A DNA stretch of 8,006 nt from VRUE01 sp046733315 (GTDB lineage: Bacteria; Actinomycetota; Thermoleophilia; Solirubrobacterales; 70-9): assembly GCA_046733315.1 (NCBI GenBank), contig JBKPOV010000132.1:1-8006 (forward strand), given 5' to 3'. The number at the start of each line of letters is the position of its first letter. Positions within the stretch are counted from its first letter, which is position 1. The translations under genes were made by a program, and so were the position numbers. Under the pieces are notes generated by a model. That model was not told the DNA's origin, ran no database searches, and saw nothing but the letters and a program-made list of their open reading frames with translations. Positions 1-5,912 of this stretch are shown here, in pieces.

Positions 1-278
1 TCTACGTCCTCGGCGAAGGCAGCGTGAAGATGGAAGGCGCGCCGGAAAGCACCAACGAGGTGATGATCTACGCCCCGAAGAGCGAAATCACGATCGGCGG
101 CAAAGCAAGCTGGATGGGGATGATCGCGGGCAGGACCATCAAGATCCACGGTAACCCGACCATCAAATCGGACCCGAACCTGAAACTGCCGGAACAAAAC
201 GTCGCCACCCTGTTCGAACGCACCCGCTACGTCGAGTGCACCGGCGCCACCGGCTCGCCGCCCGACGTCAACTGCTGA
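1..278 (+). CDS. 3' end of a pilus-accessory/adhesin-like surface protein (DUF7305-like C-terminal domain), partial
   Basis: The frame is open from the left edge and reads YVLGEGSVKMEG onward to a TGA at 276-278; the start lies outside the window. The visible ~92 residues alternate short beta strands with glycine turns (IYAPKSEITIGG, GMIAGRTIKIHGNP). This resembles the beta-helical C-terminal domain (DUF7305 type) found in PilX-like pilus-assembly proteins of Gram-positive bacteria, where strands of the form 'viYAPna.v.i.G....G.ivak.i.i.Gn..i' repeat. Two cysteines close to the C-terminus (VECTG and the final C) could form a disulphide outside the cell. Its place 49 bp before the pilus-motor genes supports a pilus role, perhaps as the last gene of a preceding prepilin set. 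The family call rests on pattern recall over a short fragment. A general bactofilin-like or polymer-forming beta-helix protein is the main alternative. Confidence 0.55.
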   Translation, partial: YVLGEGSVKMEGAPESTNEVMIYAPKSEITIGGKASWMGMIAGRTIKIHGNPTIKSDPNLKLPEQNVATLFERTRYVECTGATGSPPDVNC

Positions 279-327
279 CCCAGCCCTCAAGGTCTCGGCC
301 CTGGCTGCCGAGCTAATAAGCGAACGT

Positions 328-900
328 ATGAGAGAGAAGCTGAACAGCAACCCGCTCGCTCAGGCCGCCATTCTCGGCGTGCTGCTGCTCGCCGCGGGCA
401 TCTTCGTCCTCTCCTCGATGGGAGGCGGGAGCGAAGAAGAAGAAGCCGCATCCAGCGCGGAATCGATCGTCGCGACGGTGGCCGCCGAAGAAGGCTCGGG
501 CACCGCTGCGGCCCCACCGCCTGGCGCGCTTGCCGACGTGGCCCCACCGCCTCCGGCCGCGGTAACGACGGCCTTCGCCGCGAACCGGATTGTCGTGCTG
601 CTCTTCGTCCGCGCCGGCGGCATCGACGATCGCCTCGTCGCCGGCACAACCCGCAGCCTCGGTGGGCTCCGCGGCGTATCGACCTTTGTCGTTCCCGTCG
701 ATCGAATCGCCCGCTACGCGACGATCGCGCAGGGCGTCGACGTGGACCGGGTGCCGGCGCTGGTCGTGTTGCGCCCGAAGAGGCTCGACCACGGCGTCCC
801 CACCGCCTCGGTCACCTACGGATTCCAGAGTCCGCAGAGCGTCGTGCAGGCCGTCGTCGACGCCGGCTACGAGGGCCGCACGCTCGGCTATCACCCGTGA
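328..900 (+). CDS. Membrane-anchored thioredoxin-fold-like protein lacking CXXC, T4P-cluster associated
   Basis: The 190-residue protein has a short basic N-terminus (MREK), one membrane segment at about residues 10-31 and a run of four glutamates at 36-39. A low-complexity Ala/Pro/Glu linker runs to about residue 82, and a compact domain fills 83-185. That domain has a thioredoxin-like order: strand IVVLLFVRAGG (88-98), helix, strand STFVVPVD (118-125), helix, then VDRVPALVVL (139-148), where Pro143 would be the cis-proline. The place of the CXXC active site reads AGGIDD, and the protein contains no cysteine at all, so it cannot be a dithiol oxidoreductase. Topology is probably N-in with the domain outside. 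It lies 7 bp before pilB, so it is probably co-transcribed and may be a pilus scaffold or chaperone. The ATG at 328 is chosen because the membrane segment follows at once, although no good SD site is visible. The fold is inferred; the function is unknown. Confidence 0.75.
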   Translation: MREKLNSNPLAQAAILGVLLLAAGIFVLSSMGGGSEEEEAASSAESIVATVAAEEGSGTAAAPPPGALADVAPPPPAAVTTAFAANRIVVLLFVRAGGIDDRLVAGTTRSLGGLRGVSTFVVPVDRIARYATIAQGVDVDRVPALVVLRPKRLDHGVPTASVTYGFQSPQSVVQAVVDAGYEGRTLGYHP

Positions 901-907
901 GCTGAGC

Positions 908-2701
908 ATGGACCCGCGGGACCCCCCGAGTCACCTGCGTCCGGTACCGGACTCCGGAGATTCGACTGCGCCGGTCCTCGACCCCAACGCCGGTGGGACC
1001 CCGGGGCTGACACCGCCGATCGTTCGCGGACGCTCGAGCGGCTTCGTCACCGACGTCCTCGTCGACCTCGGCTACGTCGGTGAAGACCGCGCCCGCCACG
1101 CGATCGAAGAGGCACGGACCGCCGGCGCACCGCCCGAGCAGTTGCTCCTGCAACAGGGCGCCATCAACGGCGACCAGCTCTCCCGCGCCGTCGCCGAGCG
1201 CTACGGCCTGGACCACATCGATCTTTCCGCCTACCACGTCGACATGGCGGCGGCCAACCTGATCTCCGTCGGTACCGCGCGCCGCTACCGGGCGCTACCG
1301 GTCGGTTTCGTCAACAGGGAGACGCTGCTCGTCGCGATGGCCGACCCGACCAACGTGCTCGCGGTCGACGACATCCAGATCGCCACAGCGCTGGATTGCC
1401 GCGTCGCGGTCGCCGCCGAGGACGACGTCGAAGCGCTGATCGTTCGCCTCAACACGCTGCAGAGCGCGGTCAGCGAGGCCACCATCGAAGGTCAGGAGGA
1501 ATCCGAAGACGAGCTGGCTGAAGTCAGCGACCTCGAAGTCAGCGCCGAGGACGCGCCGGTGATCAAGCTCGTCTACAGCATCCTCGGCCAGGCCGCCGGC
1601 GAGGGCGCCTCCGACGTGCACTTCGAGCCCGACGAGGGTGAGATGCGGGTGCGGTTCCGCGTCGATGGCGTGCTGCGCGAGGCGGCGCACGTCCCCAAGC
1701 GGATGGTCAACGCCGTCGTCTCCCGAATCAAGATCATGAGCGAGCTCAACATCGCCGAGAAGCGGGTGCCGCAGGACGGCCGGGTCAGCATCGCGATCGA
1801 GGACCGCCGCGTCGACCTGCGTGTGACGACGCTGCCGACGCAGCGCGGCGAGGGAGCGACGATCCGCATCCTCGACAAGGACAACTCCCAGCTCTCGCTC
1901 GACGACCTCGGTATGGACGGCACCGCGCGACAGCGCTTCGAGGGCTCTTTCCGGCAGGCATACGGAGCGGTACTCGTGACCGGGCCGACCGGCTCCGGCA
2001 AGTCGACGACGCTCTACGCGGCTCTCCAGGAGCTGAACGACGTCGAGAAGAACATCATCACGATCGAGGACCCGGTCGAGTACCGGATGTCCGGCATCAA
2101 CCAGATCAACGTCAACCGCAAGGCGGGGCTGGACTTCGCCACCGGCCTGCGCTCGATCCTGCGCGCCGATCCCGACATCGTGATGGTCGGCGAGATCCGC
2201 GACGCCGAGACGGCGCGGATCGCGATCGAGGCGGCGCTCACCGGCCACATGATGCTCACCACCCTGCACACCAACGACGCCCCGGGCGCGATCGCCCGTC
2301 TCACCAAGATGGGCATCGAGCCCTTCATGATCGCCTCGGCAGTCGACTGCGTCGTCGCCCAGCGCCTCGCCCGCAAGCTCTGCAGCCATTGCAAGCGGCG
2401 CACGATCGTCTCCCCCCAGGCGCTCGCCGATGCCGACATCCGGGCTGGTGTCGAGATCGAGGCCTACGAGCCGCTCGGCTGCGGCCGCTGCAACCAGAGC
2501 GGCTATCGCGGCCGCGTCGGGCTGTACTCGGTGATGAAGCTGAGCGACCGGATCAAGGAGATGGCGATCGAGCAGACCTCGGAGTCGGAGATCGCCGCCG
2601 TCGCCCGCGAGGAGGGGATGCTCACGCTGCGCCAGGACGGGATCGCCAGGGTGAGGTCCGGGGTGACCAGCCTCGAGGAGGTGCTCCGTGTCACCGCCTG
2701 A
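908..2701 (+). CDS. pilB: Type IV pilus extension ATPase PilB (GspE/PulE family)
   Basis: The 597-residue cytoplasmic hexameric ATPase powers addition of pilin subunits at the PilC platform. It has a Pro/Asp-rich disordered start (1-40), an MshEN/GspE-N domain (about 45-180), an acidic linker (about 185-200) and the secretion ATPase core. The core shows Walker A GPTGSGKST at 359-367, the Asp box ITIEDPVEY near 384-392, Walker B DPDIVMVGE at 421-429 and the His box LTTLHTND near 450-457. Four cysteines in two CXXC pairs (492/495 and 525/528) form the zinc site typical of PilB/GspE and absent from PilT. Length fits the family. The frame stays open upstream to 590, but there it overlaps the previous gene and reads Ser/Arg-rich noise. 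ATG 908, 7 bp after the previous stop, gives the natural start. The MshEN repeats lack the usual RLG and terminal Gln, so c-di-GMP binding is doubtful. PilT and PilC follow, favouring PilB over GspE. Confidence 0.96.
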   Translation: MDPRDPPSHLRPVPDSGDSTAPVLDPNAGGTPGLTPPIVRGRSSGFVTDVLVDLGYVGEDRARHAIEEARTAGAPPEQLLLQQGAINGDQLSRAVAERYGLDHIDLSAYHVDMAAANLISVGTARRYRALPVGFVNRETLLVAMADPTNVLAVDDIQIATALDCRVAVAAEDDVEALIVRLNTLQSAVSEATIEGQEESEDELAEVSDLEVSAEDAPVIKLVYSILGQAAGEGASDVHFEPDEGEMRVRFRVDGVLREAAHVPKRMVNAVVSRIKIMSELNIAEKRVPQDGRVSIAIEDRRVDLRVTTLPTQRGEGATIRILDKDNSQLSLDDLGMDGTARQRFEGSFRQAYGAVLVTGPTGSGKSTTLYAALQELNDVEKNIITIEDPVEYRMSGINQINVNRKAGLDFATGLRSILRADPDIVMVGEIRDAETARIAIEAALTGHMMLTTLHTNDAPGAIARLTKMGIEPFMIASAVDCVVAQRLARKLCSHCKRRTIVSPQALADADIRAGVEIEAYEPLGCGRCNQSGYRGRVGLYSVMKLSDRIKEMAIEQTSESEIAAVAREEGMLTLRQDGIARVRSGVTSLEEVLRVTA

Positions 2702-2761
2702 TTCGGTGACTCATCGCTTTCAGGTATCGAGGAATCGGCCTCAAGGGTCGATCTAGGTCCA

Positions 2762-3907
2762 ATGGAGTTCGATTTCGCAGAGGTCCTTCGCCGCATGGTG
2801 GAGGCGAACGCATCCGACGTCCACCTCACCGCCGGCTTCCCCCCCGCGATTCGCGAAAAGGGGAAGATCGAGGCGATGGACGGCTTCCCCGTCCTCACCG
2901 GGCAGGAGACGCGTGAGGTCGTGTACAGCATCCTCAACGACGACCAGCGCAAGCGCTTCGAGAACCACAAACAGCTCGACTTCGCCTACTCGATCCCCCA
3001 CGTCGCCCGTTTCCGCGTCAACTGCTTCTTCCAGCGCGGCGCGGTGAGCGCCGCCTTCCGCCTCGTCCCGCAGGACATCCCCGCGCTCGACTCGCTCGGC
3101 GTTCCCCAGGTGCTGCGCGAGCTGACCGCGAAACCGCGTGGCTTCGTCCTGGTGACCGGGCCGACCGGCTCGGGCAAGTCAACGACGCTGGCGGCGATGA
3201 TCGATGTGATCAACTGCGAGCGCCAGGACCACATCCTCACGATCGAGGATCCGATCGAGTTCATGCACCAGCACAAGCGCTCGATCGTCAACCAGCGCGA
3301 GGTCGGCTCCGACGCCGAGGACTTCGCCCTCGGCCTGCGCGCCGCCCTGCGCGAGGACCCCGACGTGATCCTCGTCGGCGAGATGCGCGACCTGGAGACG
3401 ATCTCGACGGCGCTGACCGCTGCGGAGACCGGCCACCTCGTCTTCGCCACCCTGCACACCCAGTCGACGGCGCAGACGGTCGACCGGATTATCGACGTCT
3501 TCCCGCCCCAGCAGCAGGGCCAGGTCCGCACGCAGCTCTCGATCGCCCTGCAGGGGATCGTCACCCAACAGCTGTTGCCGACAGCCGACGGCATGGGCCG
3601 GGTCGTCGCCACCGAGGTGCTGGTGCCGACCCCTGCGATCCGCAACCTGATCCGCGAGGGCAAGACGCACCAAATCTACGCCGCCGTGCAGACGTCGGGC
3701 GCGGTGGGCATGCAGACGATGGACGCGGATCTGGTGCGGCTGGTGCGAAGCGGGAAGATCACGCGCTCCCTAGCCGAACAGCGCGCCTCCGTCCCCGAGG
3801 AGCTGAAGCGACTGCTCGGCGGAGCGCCGGTAGCCGTGCCGGCAGCCGGCATGCCCGGCGACGGTGCCGCCCCCTCTGCATCCCCGGCCTATACCACCGG
3901 GGGCTAA
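2762..3907 (+). CDS. pilT: Type IV pilus retraction ATPase PilT
   Basis: The 381-residue cytoplasmic ATPase drives pilus disassembly, giving retraction, twitching and DNA uptake. The N-terminal PAS-like domain carries the PilT signature ASDVHLTAG (residues 17-25) and VARFRVN. The motor core has Walker A GPTGSGKST at 133-141, the Asp box TIEDPIEF at 160-167, Walker B DPDVILVGEMRD at 199-210 and the His box HLVFATLHT at 225-233. The C-terminal AIRNLIREGK at 292-301 is diagnostic of PilT and needed for retraction in studied homologues. There is no CXXC pair, unlike PilB. About 30 extra C-terminal residues rich in Ala/Pro/Gly form a disordered tail. The start at 2762 aligns with known PilT N-termini (MDxxELL pattern) and has AGG at 2755-2757. 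The gene lies 60 bp after pilB and 3 bp before pilC, so it is probably in the same operon. Its presence argues for a true T4P and against a type II secretion system. Confidence 0.97.
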   Translation: MEFDFAEVLRRMVEANASDVHLTAGFPPAIREKGKIEAMDGFPVLTGQETREVVYSILNDDQRKRFENHKQLDFAYSIPHVARFRVNCFFQRGAVSAAFRLVPQDIPALDSLGVPQVLRELTAKPRGFVLVTGPTGSGKSTTLAAMIDVINCERQDHILTIEDPIEFMHQHKRSIVNQREVGSDAEDFALGLRAALREDPDVILVGEMRDLETISTALTAAETGHLVFATLHTQSTAQTVDRIIDVFPPQQQGQVRTQLSIALQGIVTQQLLPTADGMGRVVATEVLVPTPAIRNLIREGKTHQIYAAVQTSGAVGMQTMDADLVRLVRSGKITRSLAEQRASVPEELKRLLGGAPVAVPAAGMPGDGAAPSASPAYTTGG

Positions 3908-3910
3908 CCG

Positions 3911-5158
3911 GTGGCCGCCACCGCTACGACATTCAGCTTCCGCGCCATGGACCTGGCCGGGGCCGCCTCGGCTGGGGAGGTGGAGGCCGAGTCCAAGGCC
4001 CAGGTCTCCGAGCAGCTGCGCCAGCGCGGGCTGATCGTCCTCGATGTCAGCGAGAAGACCTCGCCGGTCAACATCGAGGATTTCTTCAAGCGCTTCAAGG
4101 GCGTCGACATGCGCGAGCTCGCTGTCTTCTCGCGCCAGTTCGCGACCCTGGTCGCCTCGGGCATGCCGATGCTGCGCACCCTGCACACCCTCGAGGAGCA
4201 GACTCAGGACGAGCAGATCAAGGCGGCCGTGGCGGGCCTGCGGGCCGACGTCGAGGCGGGCAGCACACTGGAGCAGGCGATGGCGCGCCATCCCGATGTC
4301 TTCAACCGCCTCTTCCGGGCGATGGTGCGCTCGGGCGAGGAATCGGGGCGCCTTGAGGACGCGCTCGACCGGATCGCCTTTCAGGTCGAGAAGACCGATG
4401 CCCTGAGGCGGCAGGTGAAATCGGCGATGATGTACCCGGCACTGGTCTTCGGCGTCGCGATCGTCGTCCTGCTCGCGATTGTCACCCTCATCATCCCAGT
4501 CTTCGTCGGCATCTTCGAAGAGATCGGTGCGGAACACCCCGGCGAAGAGACCGCGCTGCCACTGCCGACCCAGATATGCGTGATGGCCTCGGATGCGATC
4601 ACCGGCTACGGGTTCGTGATCTTCCCCCTCATCGCCCTCTCCTTCTTCGTCTTCTTCAAGTGGAAGAAGACCGAGAAGGGCAAGGAAATCTGGGACCGGT
4701 TCCTGCTCCGGCTCCCGTTCAAGATCGGCGACGTGATCCAGAAGGTGGCGCTGGCGCGCTGGTCGCGGACTTTCTCCGGCGCTGTCTCGGCCGGCGTGCC
4801 GATGCTGCAGTCGATCAAGCTGACCGGCGACACCGCCGGCAACGTCGTCATCGAGCAGGCGATGGAGGACGTCTACGCGTCGGTCAAGCGGGGCGGTTCC
4901 CTCGCCGCGCCGATCGAGGGCAACGACATCTTCCCGCCGATGGTCGGTCACATGGTCGCGGTCGGCGAGGAGACCGGCCAGCTCGAACACATGCTGAGCA
5001 AGATCGCCGACTTCTACGAGGCCGAGGTCGACGCCAAGGTCAAGGCTCTCACGGCACTGATCGAGCCCCTGATGATCGTCTTCGTTGGCGGCGTCGTCGG
5101 CTTCATCGTGATCGCGATGTACCTGCCGATCTTCAGCCTCTACGACAAGATCCGCTGA
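3911..5158 (+). CDS. pilC: Type IV pilus inner-membrane platform protein PilC (T2SSF/GspF family)
   Basis: The 415-residue polytopic protein is the membrane platform on which PilB and PilT act. An N-terminal region in the PilC style (TFSFRAMDLAG, then a Glu-Ala rich stretch and LRQRGLIVLDVSE) precedes two T2SSF domains, at about 70-193 and 279-402. Each opens with a paired motif: FSRQFATLVASGMPML and WSRTFSGAVSAGVPML. Conserved EESGRLEDAL and EETGQLEHML mark the equivalent helices. Membrane segments fall at about 176-202, 232-251 and 383-408, and the YPA motif at 175-177 opens the first. The GTG at 3911 is preferred over the internal ATG at 3947 because it keeps the usual F-x-F beta strand of the family N-terminus; it lies 3 bp after the pilT stop, suggesting coupled translation. 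No terminator is visible after it. The next 28 bp lead straight into an unrelated toxin-antitoxin module. Confidence 0.96.
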   Translation: MAATATTFSFRAMDLAGAASAGEVEAESKAQVSEQLRQRGLIVLDVSEKTSPVNIEDFFKRFKGVDMRELAVFSRQFATLVASGMPMLRTLHTLEEQTQDEQIKAAVAGLRADVEAGSTLEQAMARHPDVFNRLFRAMVRSGEESGRLEDALDRIAFQVEKTDALRRQVKSAMMYPALVFGVAIVVLLAIVTLIIPVFVGIFEEIGAEHPGEETALPLPTQICVMASDAITGYGFVIFPLIALSFFVFFKWKKTEKGKEIWDRFLLRLPFKIGDVIQKVALARWSRTFSGAVSAGVPMLQSIKLTGDTAGNVVIEQAMEDVYASVKRGGSLAAPIEGNDIFPPMVGHMVAVGEETGQLEHMLSKIADFYEAEVDAKVKALTALIEPLMIVFVGGVVGFIVIAMYLPIFSLYDKIR

Positions 5159-5169
5159 CTTCGACACAA

Positions 5170-5186
5170 GTGCTACGTTGACGCAC
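5170..5186 (+). promoter_or_regulatory. Candidate autoregulatory operator/promoter of the antitoxin gene
   Basis: A 17-bp element GTGCTACGTTGACGCAC has inverted arms GTGC (5170-5173) and GCAC (5183-5186) around a 9-bp centre and ends directly at the antitoxin ATG. The centre holds TACGTT (5174-5179), a plausible actinobacterial -10 that would start transcription at or next to the ATG, giving a leaderless mRNA. Phd/YefM antitoxins commonly repress their own promoter through such palindromes. No good -35 is seen at normal spacing, and the arms are only 4 bp each, so this remains a candidate. Confidence 0.4.
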
Positions 5187-5468
5187 ATGAACCAAGTTGG
5201 TGTTCGTGAGCTGCGGCAGAATTTGTCTCGCTACCTGCTGCAGGTCAAGGCAGGCGAGAGTTTCATGGTCACCGAGCGGGGCAGGGAGGTCGCGCGACTC
5301 ACGCCATCGGGGCCAGCCGATTCCCCGATCGCACGCCTTGTGGCAGAGCGAGGCGCGACGATGCCGCGCGGGGACCTTCTTTCGCGTGTGAGGAGCTCCA
5401 CTATTCGGCCTGCGGTGGGCCCGCCGAGTCGCGAGGTGCTCGATGAGATTCGCGAGGAGCGGCTATAG
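5187..5468 (+). CDS. Type II antitoxin, Phd/YefM (prevent-host-death) family
   Basis: The 93-residue protein has the Phd/YefM N-terminal DNA-binding fold. VGVRELRQNLSRYLLQVKAG (residues 4-23) is followed by a strand pair, SFMVTERGREVARLTP (25-40), which matches the 'ge.~~vt.rGrpvArl.p' signature. The polar C-terminal half (PSREVLDEIREERL at the end) is where these proteins wrap the toxin. They neutralise a ribonuclease toxin and repress their own operon. ATG 5187 is preferred over the in-frame TTG at 5178 because the conserved fold begins two residues after it and the palindrome ends exactly there. The usual partner, a VapC/PIN toxin, follows but is broken, so this antitoxin appears to be alone. 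Base and codon use (AGT, TTT, TTG, GGG) differ from the pilus genes on both sides, which fits horizontal gain. Any role in pilus control would be pure speculation. Confidence 0.9.
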   Translation: MNQVGVRELRQNLSRYLLQVKAGESFMVTERGREVARLTPSGPADSPIARLVAERGATMPRGDLLSRVRSSTIRPAVGPPSREVLDEIREERL

Positions 5469-5476
5469 CCGCTCGG

Positions 5477-5644
5477 CTGGCTTACCTGGATAGCTCGGCA
5501 TACGTGAAGTTGCCGCTTCAGGAAGCCGAGCAGGGGGCCTTGCTTTCGGAGCTGGCGAAGTGGGACGGTTACGTGTCGAGTGCTCTGCGAGCGGCTGGGG
5601 AAGCAGCGGCAGGGCGAGGAATGCCCGTCAAACAACCGAGCTGA
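5477..5644 (+). pseudogene. VapC-type PIN-domain toxin remnant with internal deletion
   Basis: Starting 8 bp after the antitoxin stop, this frame reads LAYLDSSAYVKL, the PIN-domain N-terminal motif with the first catalytic Asp, then QEAEQGALLSELAKWDGYVSSAL, also typical of VapC N-terminal halves. The frame then passes to GEAAAGRGMPVKQPS and a stop. This resembles the usual VapC C-terminus ('..AAA..G.pV..P'), so about 70 central residues with the later catalytic acids appear to be lost in frame. VapC proteins are about 130 residues long; only about 55 codons remain here. No ATG, GTG or TTG lies between the in-frame stop at 5444-5446 and the PIN motif; only CTG 5477 or ATA 5465 could serve as starts. 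The product should be inactive as an RNase. A short live gene with a rare start is the less likely alternative. Confidence 0.75.
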
Positions 5645-5721
5645 AATCGGGTTGACAGGTTATGCGGGTCGTGGGAGCGCTAAGCCTGACTTTTAGGGAG
5701 AGGAAGCCCTAGTTTCGGGGA

Positions 5722-5748
5722 TTAAGGGATTTTCGGGGCTGTCGATTA
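5722..5748 (+). promoter_or_regulatory. Candidate sigma-28-type promoter for the riboswitch-pilin transcript
   Basis: TTAA (5722-5725), a 15-bp spacer and GTCGATTA (5741-5748) match the FliA/WhiG-type consensus TAAA-N15-GCCGATAA at 3/4 and 6/8 positions. The start would fall near 5756, about 18 nt before the aptamer. A rival housekeeping-like pair lies upstream: CTGACT (5686-5691), 18 bp, TAGTTT (5710-5715). Two direct copies of TTTCGGGG (5713-5720 and 5731-5738) also lie here and could be activator sites. Only a match by eye supports any of these. Confidence 0.25.
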
Positions 5749-5773
5749 GCAGAGGGTGATGAATCTGCCAGTG

Positions 5774-5861
5774 CCTCGGTGCCAAAGGCAAACTCGCTGC
5801 GAGGCGGGGGCGCAAAGCTGTCGGGACTTCCTTTTGGGAGTTAGCCGGGCTACCACCGGGG
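5774..5861 (+). ncRNA. Cyclic-di-GMP-I (GEMM-I) riboswitch aptamer
   Basis: This is a structured leader element that binds the second messenger c-di-GMP and controls the gene below it. P1 pairs CCTCGGTG (5774-5781) with CACCGGGG (5854-5861): 8 bp with one G-U. After the conserved AAAGGCAAAC (5784-5793), P2 pairs TCGC and neighbours at 5793-5798 with 5803-5808 and is capped by a GCGA tetraloop (5799-5802), the GNRA loop that docks into P3. The invariant GCGCAAAGC follows (5810-5818). P3 includes ACTTCC (5826-5831) paired with GGGAGT (5836-5841) around TTTT. AGCCGGGCTACC (5843-5854) closes the junction. By alignment to the Vibrio Vc2 aptamer, the ligand-contact bases are G20 = G5788, A47 = A5815 (the 27-nt spacing is identical) and C92 = C5853; all three are kept. 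G at position 20 predicts c-di-GMP rather than cGAMP. The aptamer ends 71 nt before the pilin ATG. Confidence 0.95.
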
Positions 5862-5912
5862 TCGACAGACACCACGTGGCTTCATGCGACGGGGCTCTGG
5901 CGCAAACGATTA

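Noticed and set aside
590..907. In-frame open extension upstream of pilB
   Set aside because: It overlaps the thioredoxin-like gene in another frame and reads Ser/Arg/Ala-rich noise; ATG 908 starts just after the previous stop.
908..5158. Type II secretion system instead of type IV pilus
   Set aside because: A clear PilT with AIRNLIREGK is present, and no GspD, GspC, GspL or GspM genes are seen; T4P is the better reading.
5178..5186. TTG at 5178 as start of the antitoxin
   Set aside because: It lies within the palindrome and adds only three residues not part of the conserved fold; ATG 5187 is better.
3770..5188. Long open frame on the minus strand opposite pilC (472 codons), and a similar one at 1295-2389 opposite pilB
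   Set aside because: The products are Asp/Arg/His/Glu-rich with no recognisable domain, as expected for the antisense frame of GC-rich genes; the + strand genes are certain.
5633..5654. Hairpin CAACCGA / TCGGGTTG over the toxin-remnant stop as a terminator
   Set aside because: Only 7 bp with a bulged G and no T-run; too weak to call.
5652..5657. Perfect TTGACA -35 box after the toxin remnant
   Set aside because: At 16-19 bp spacing only GC-rich sequence (such as GAGCGC) is found, so no matching -10.
5693..5875. 60-codon minus-strand open frame across the riboswitch
   Set aside because: It overlaps the structured RNA, lacks recognisable features and is within chance length.
5872..5879. Palindrome CCACGTGG between aptamer and pilin gene
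   Set aside because: A perfect palindrome with no loop cannot form a useful RNA hairpin; a protein site is possible but nothing supports it.
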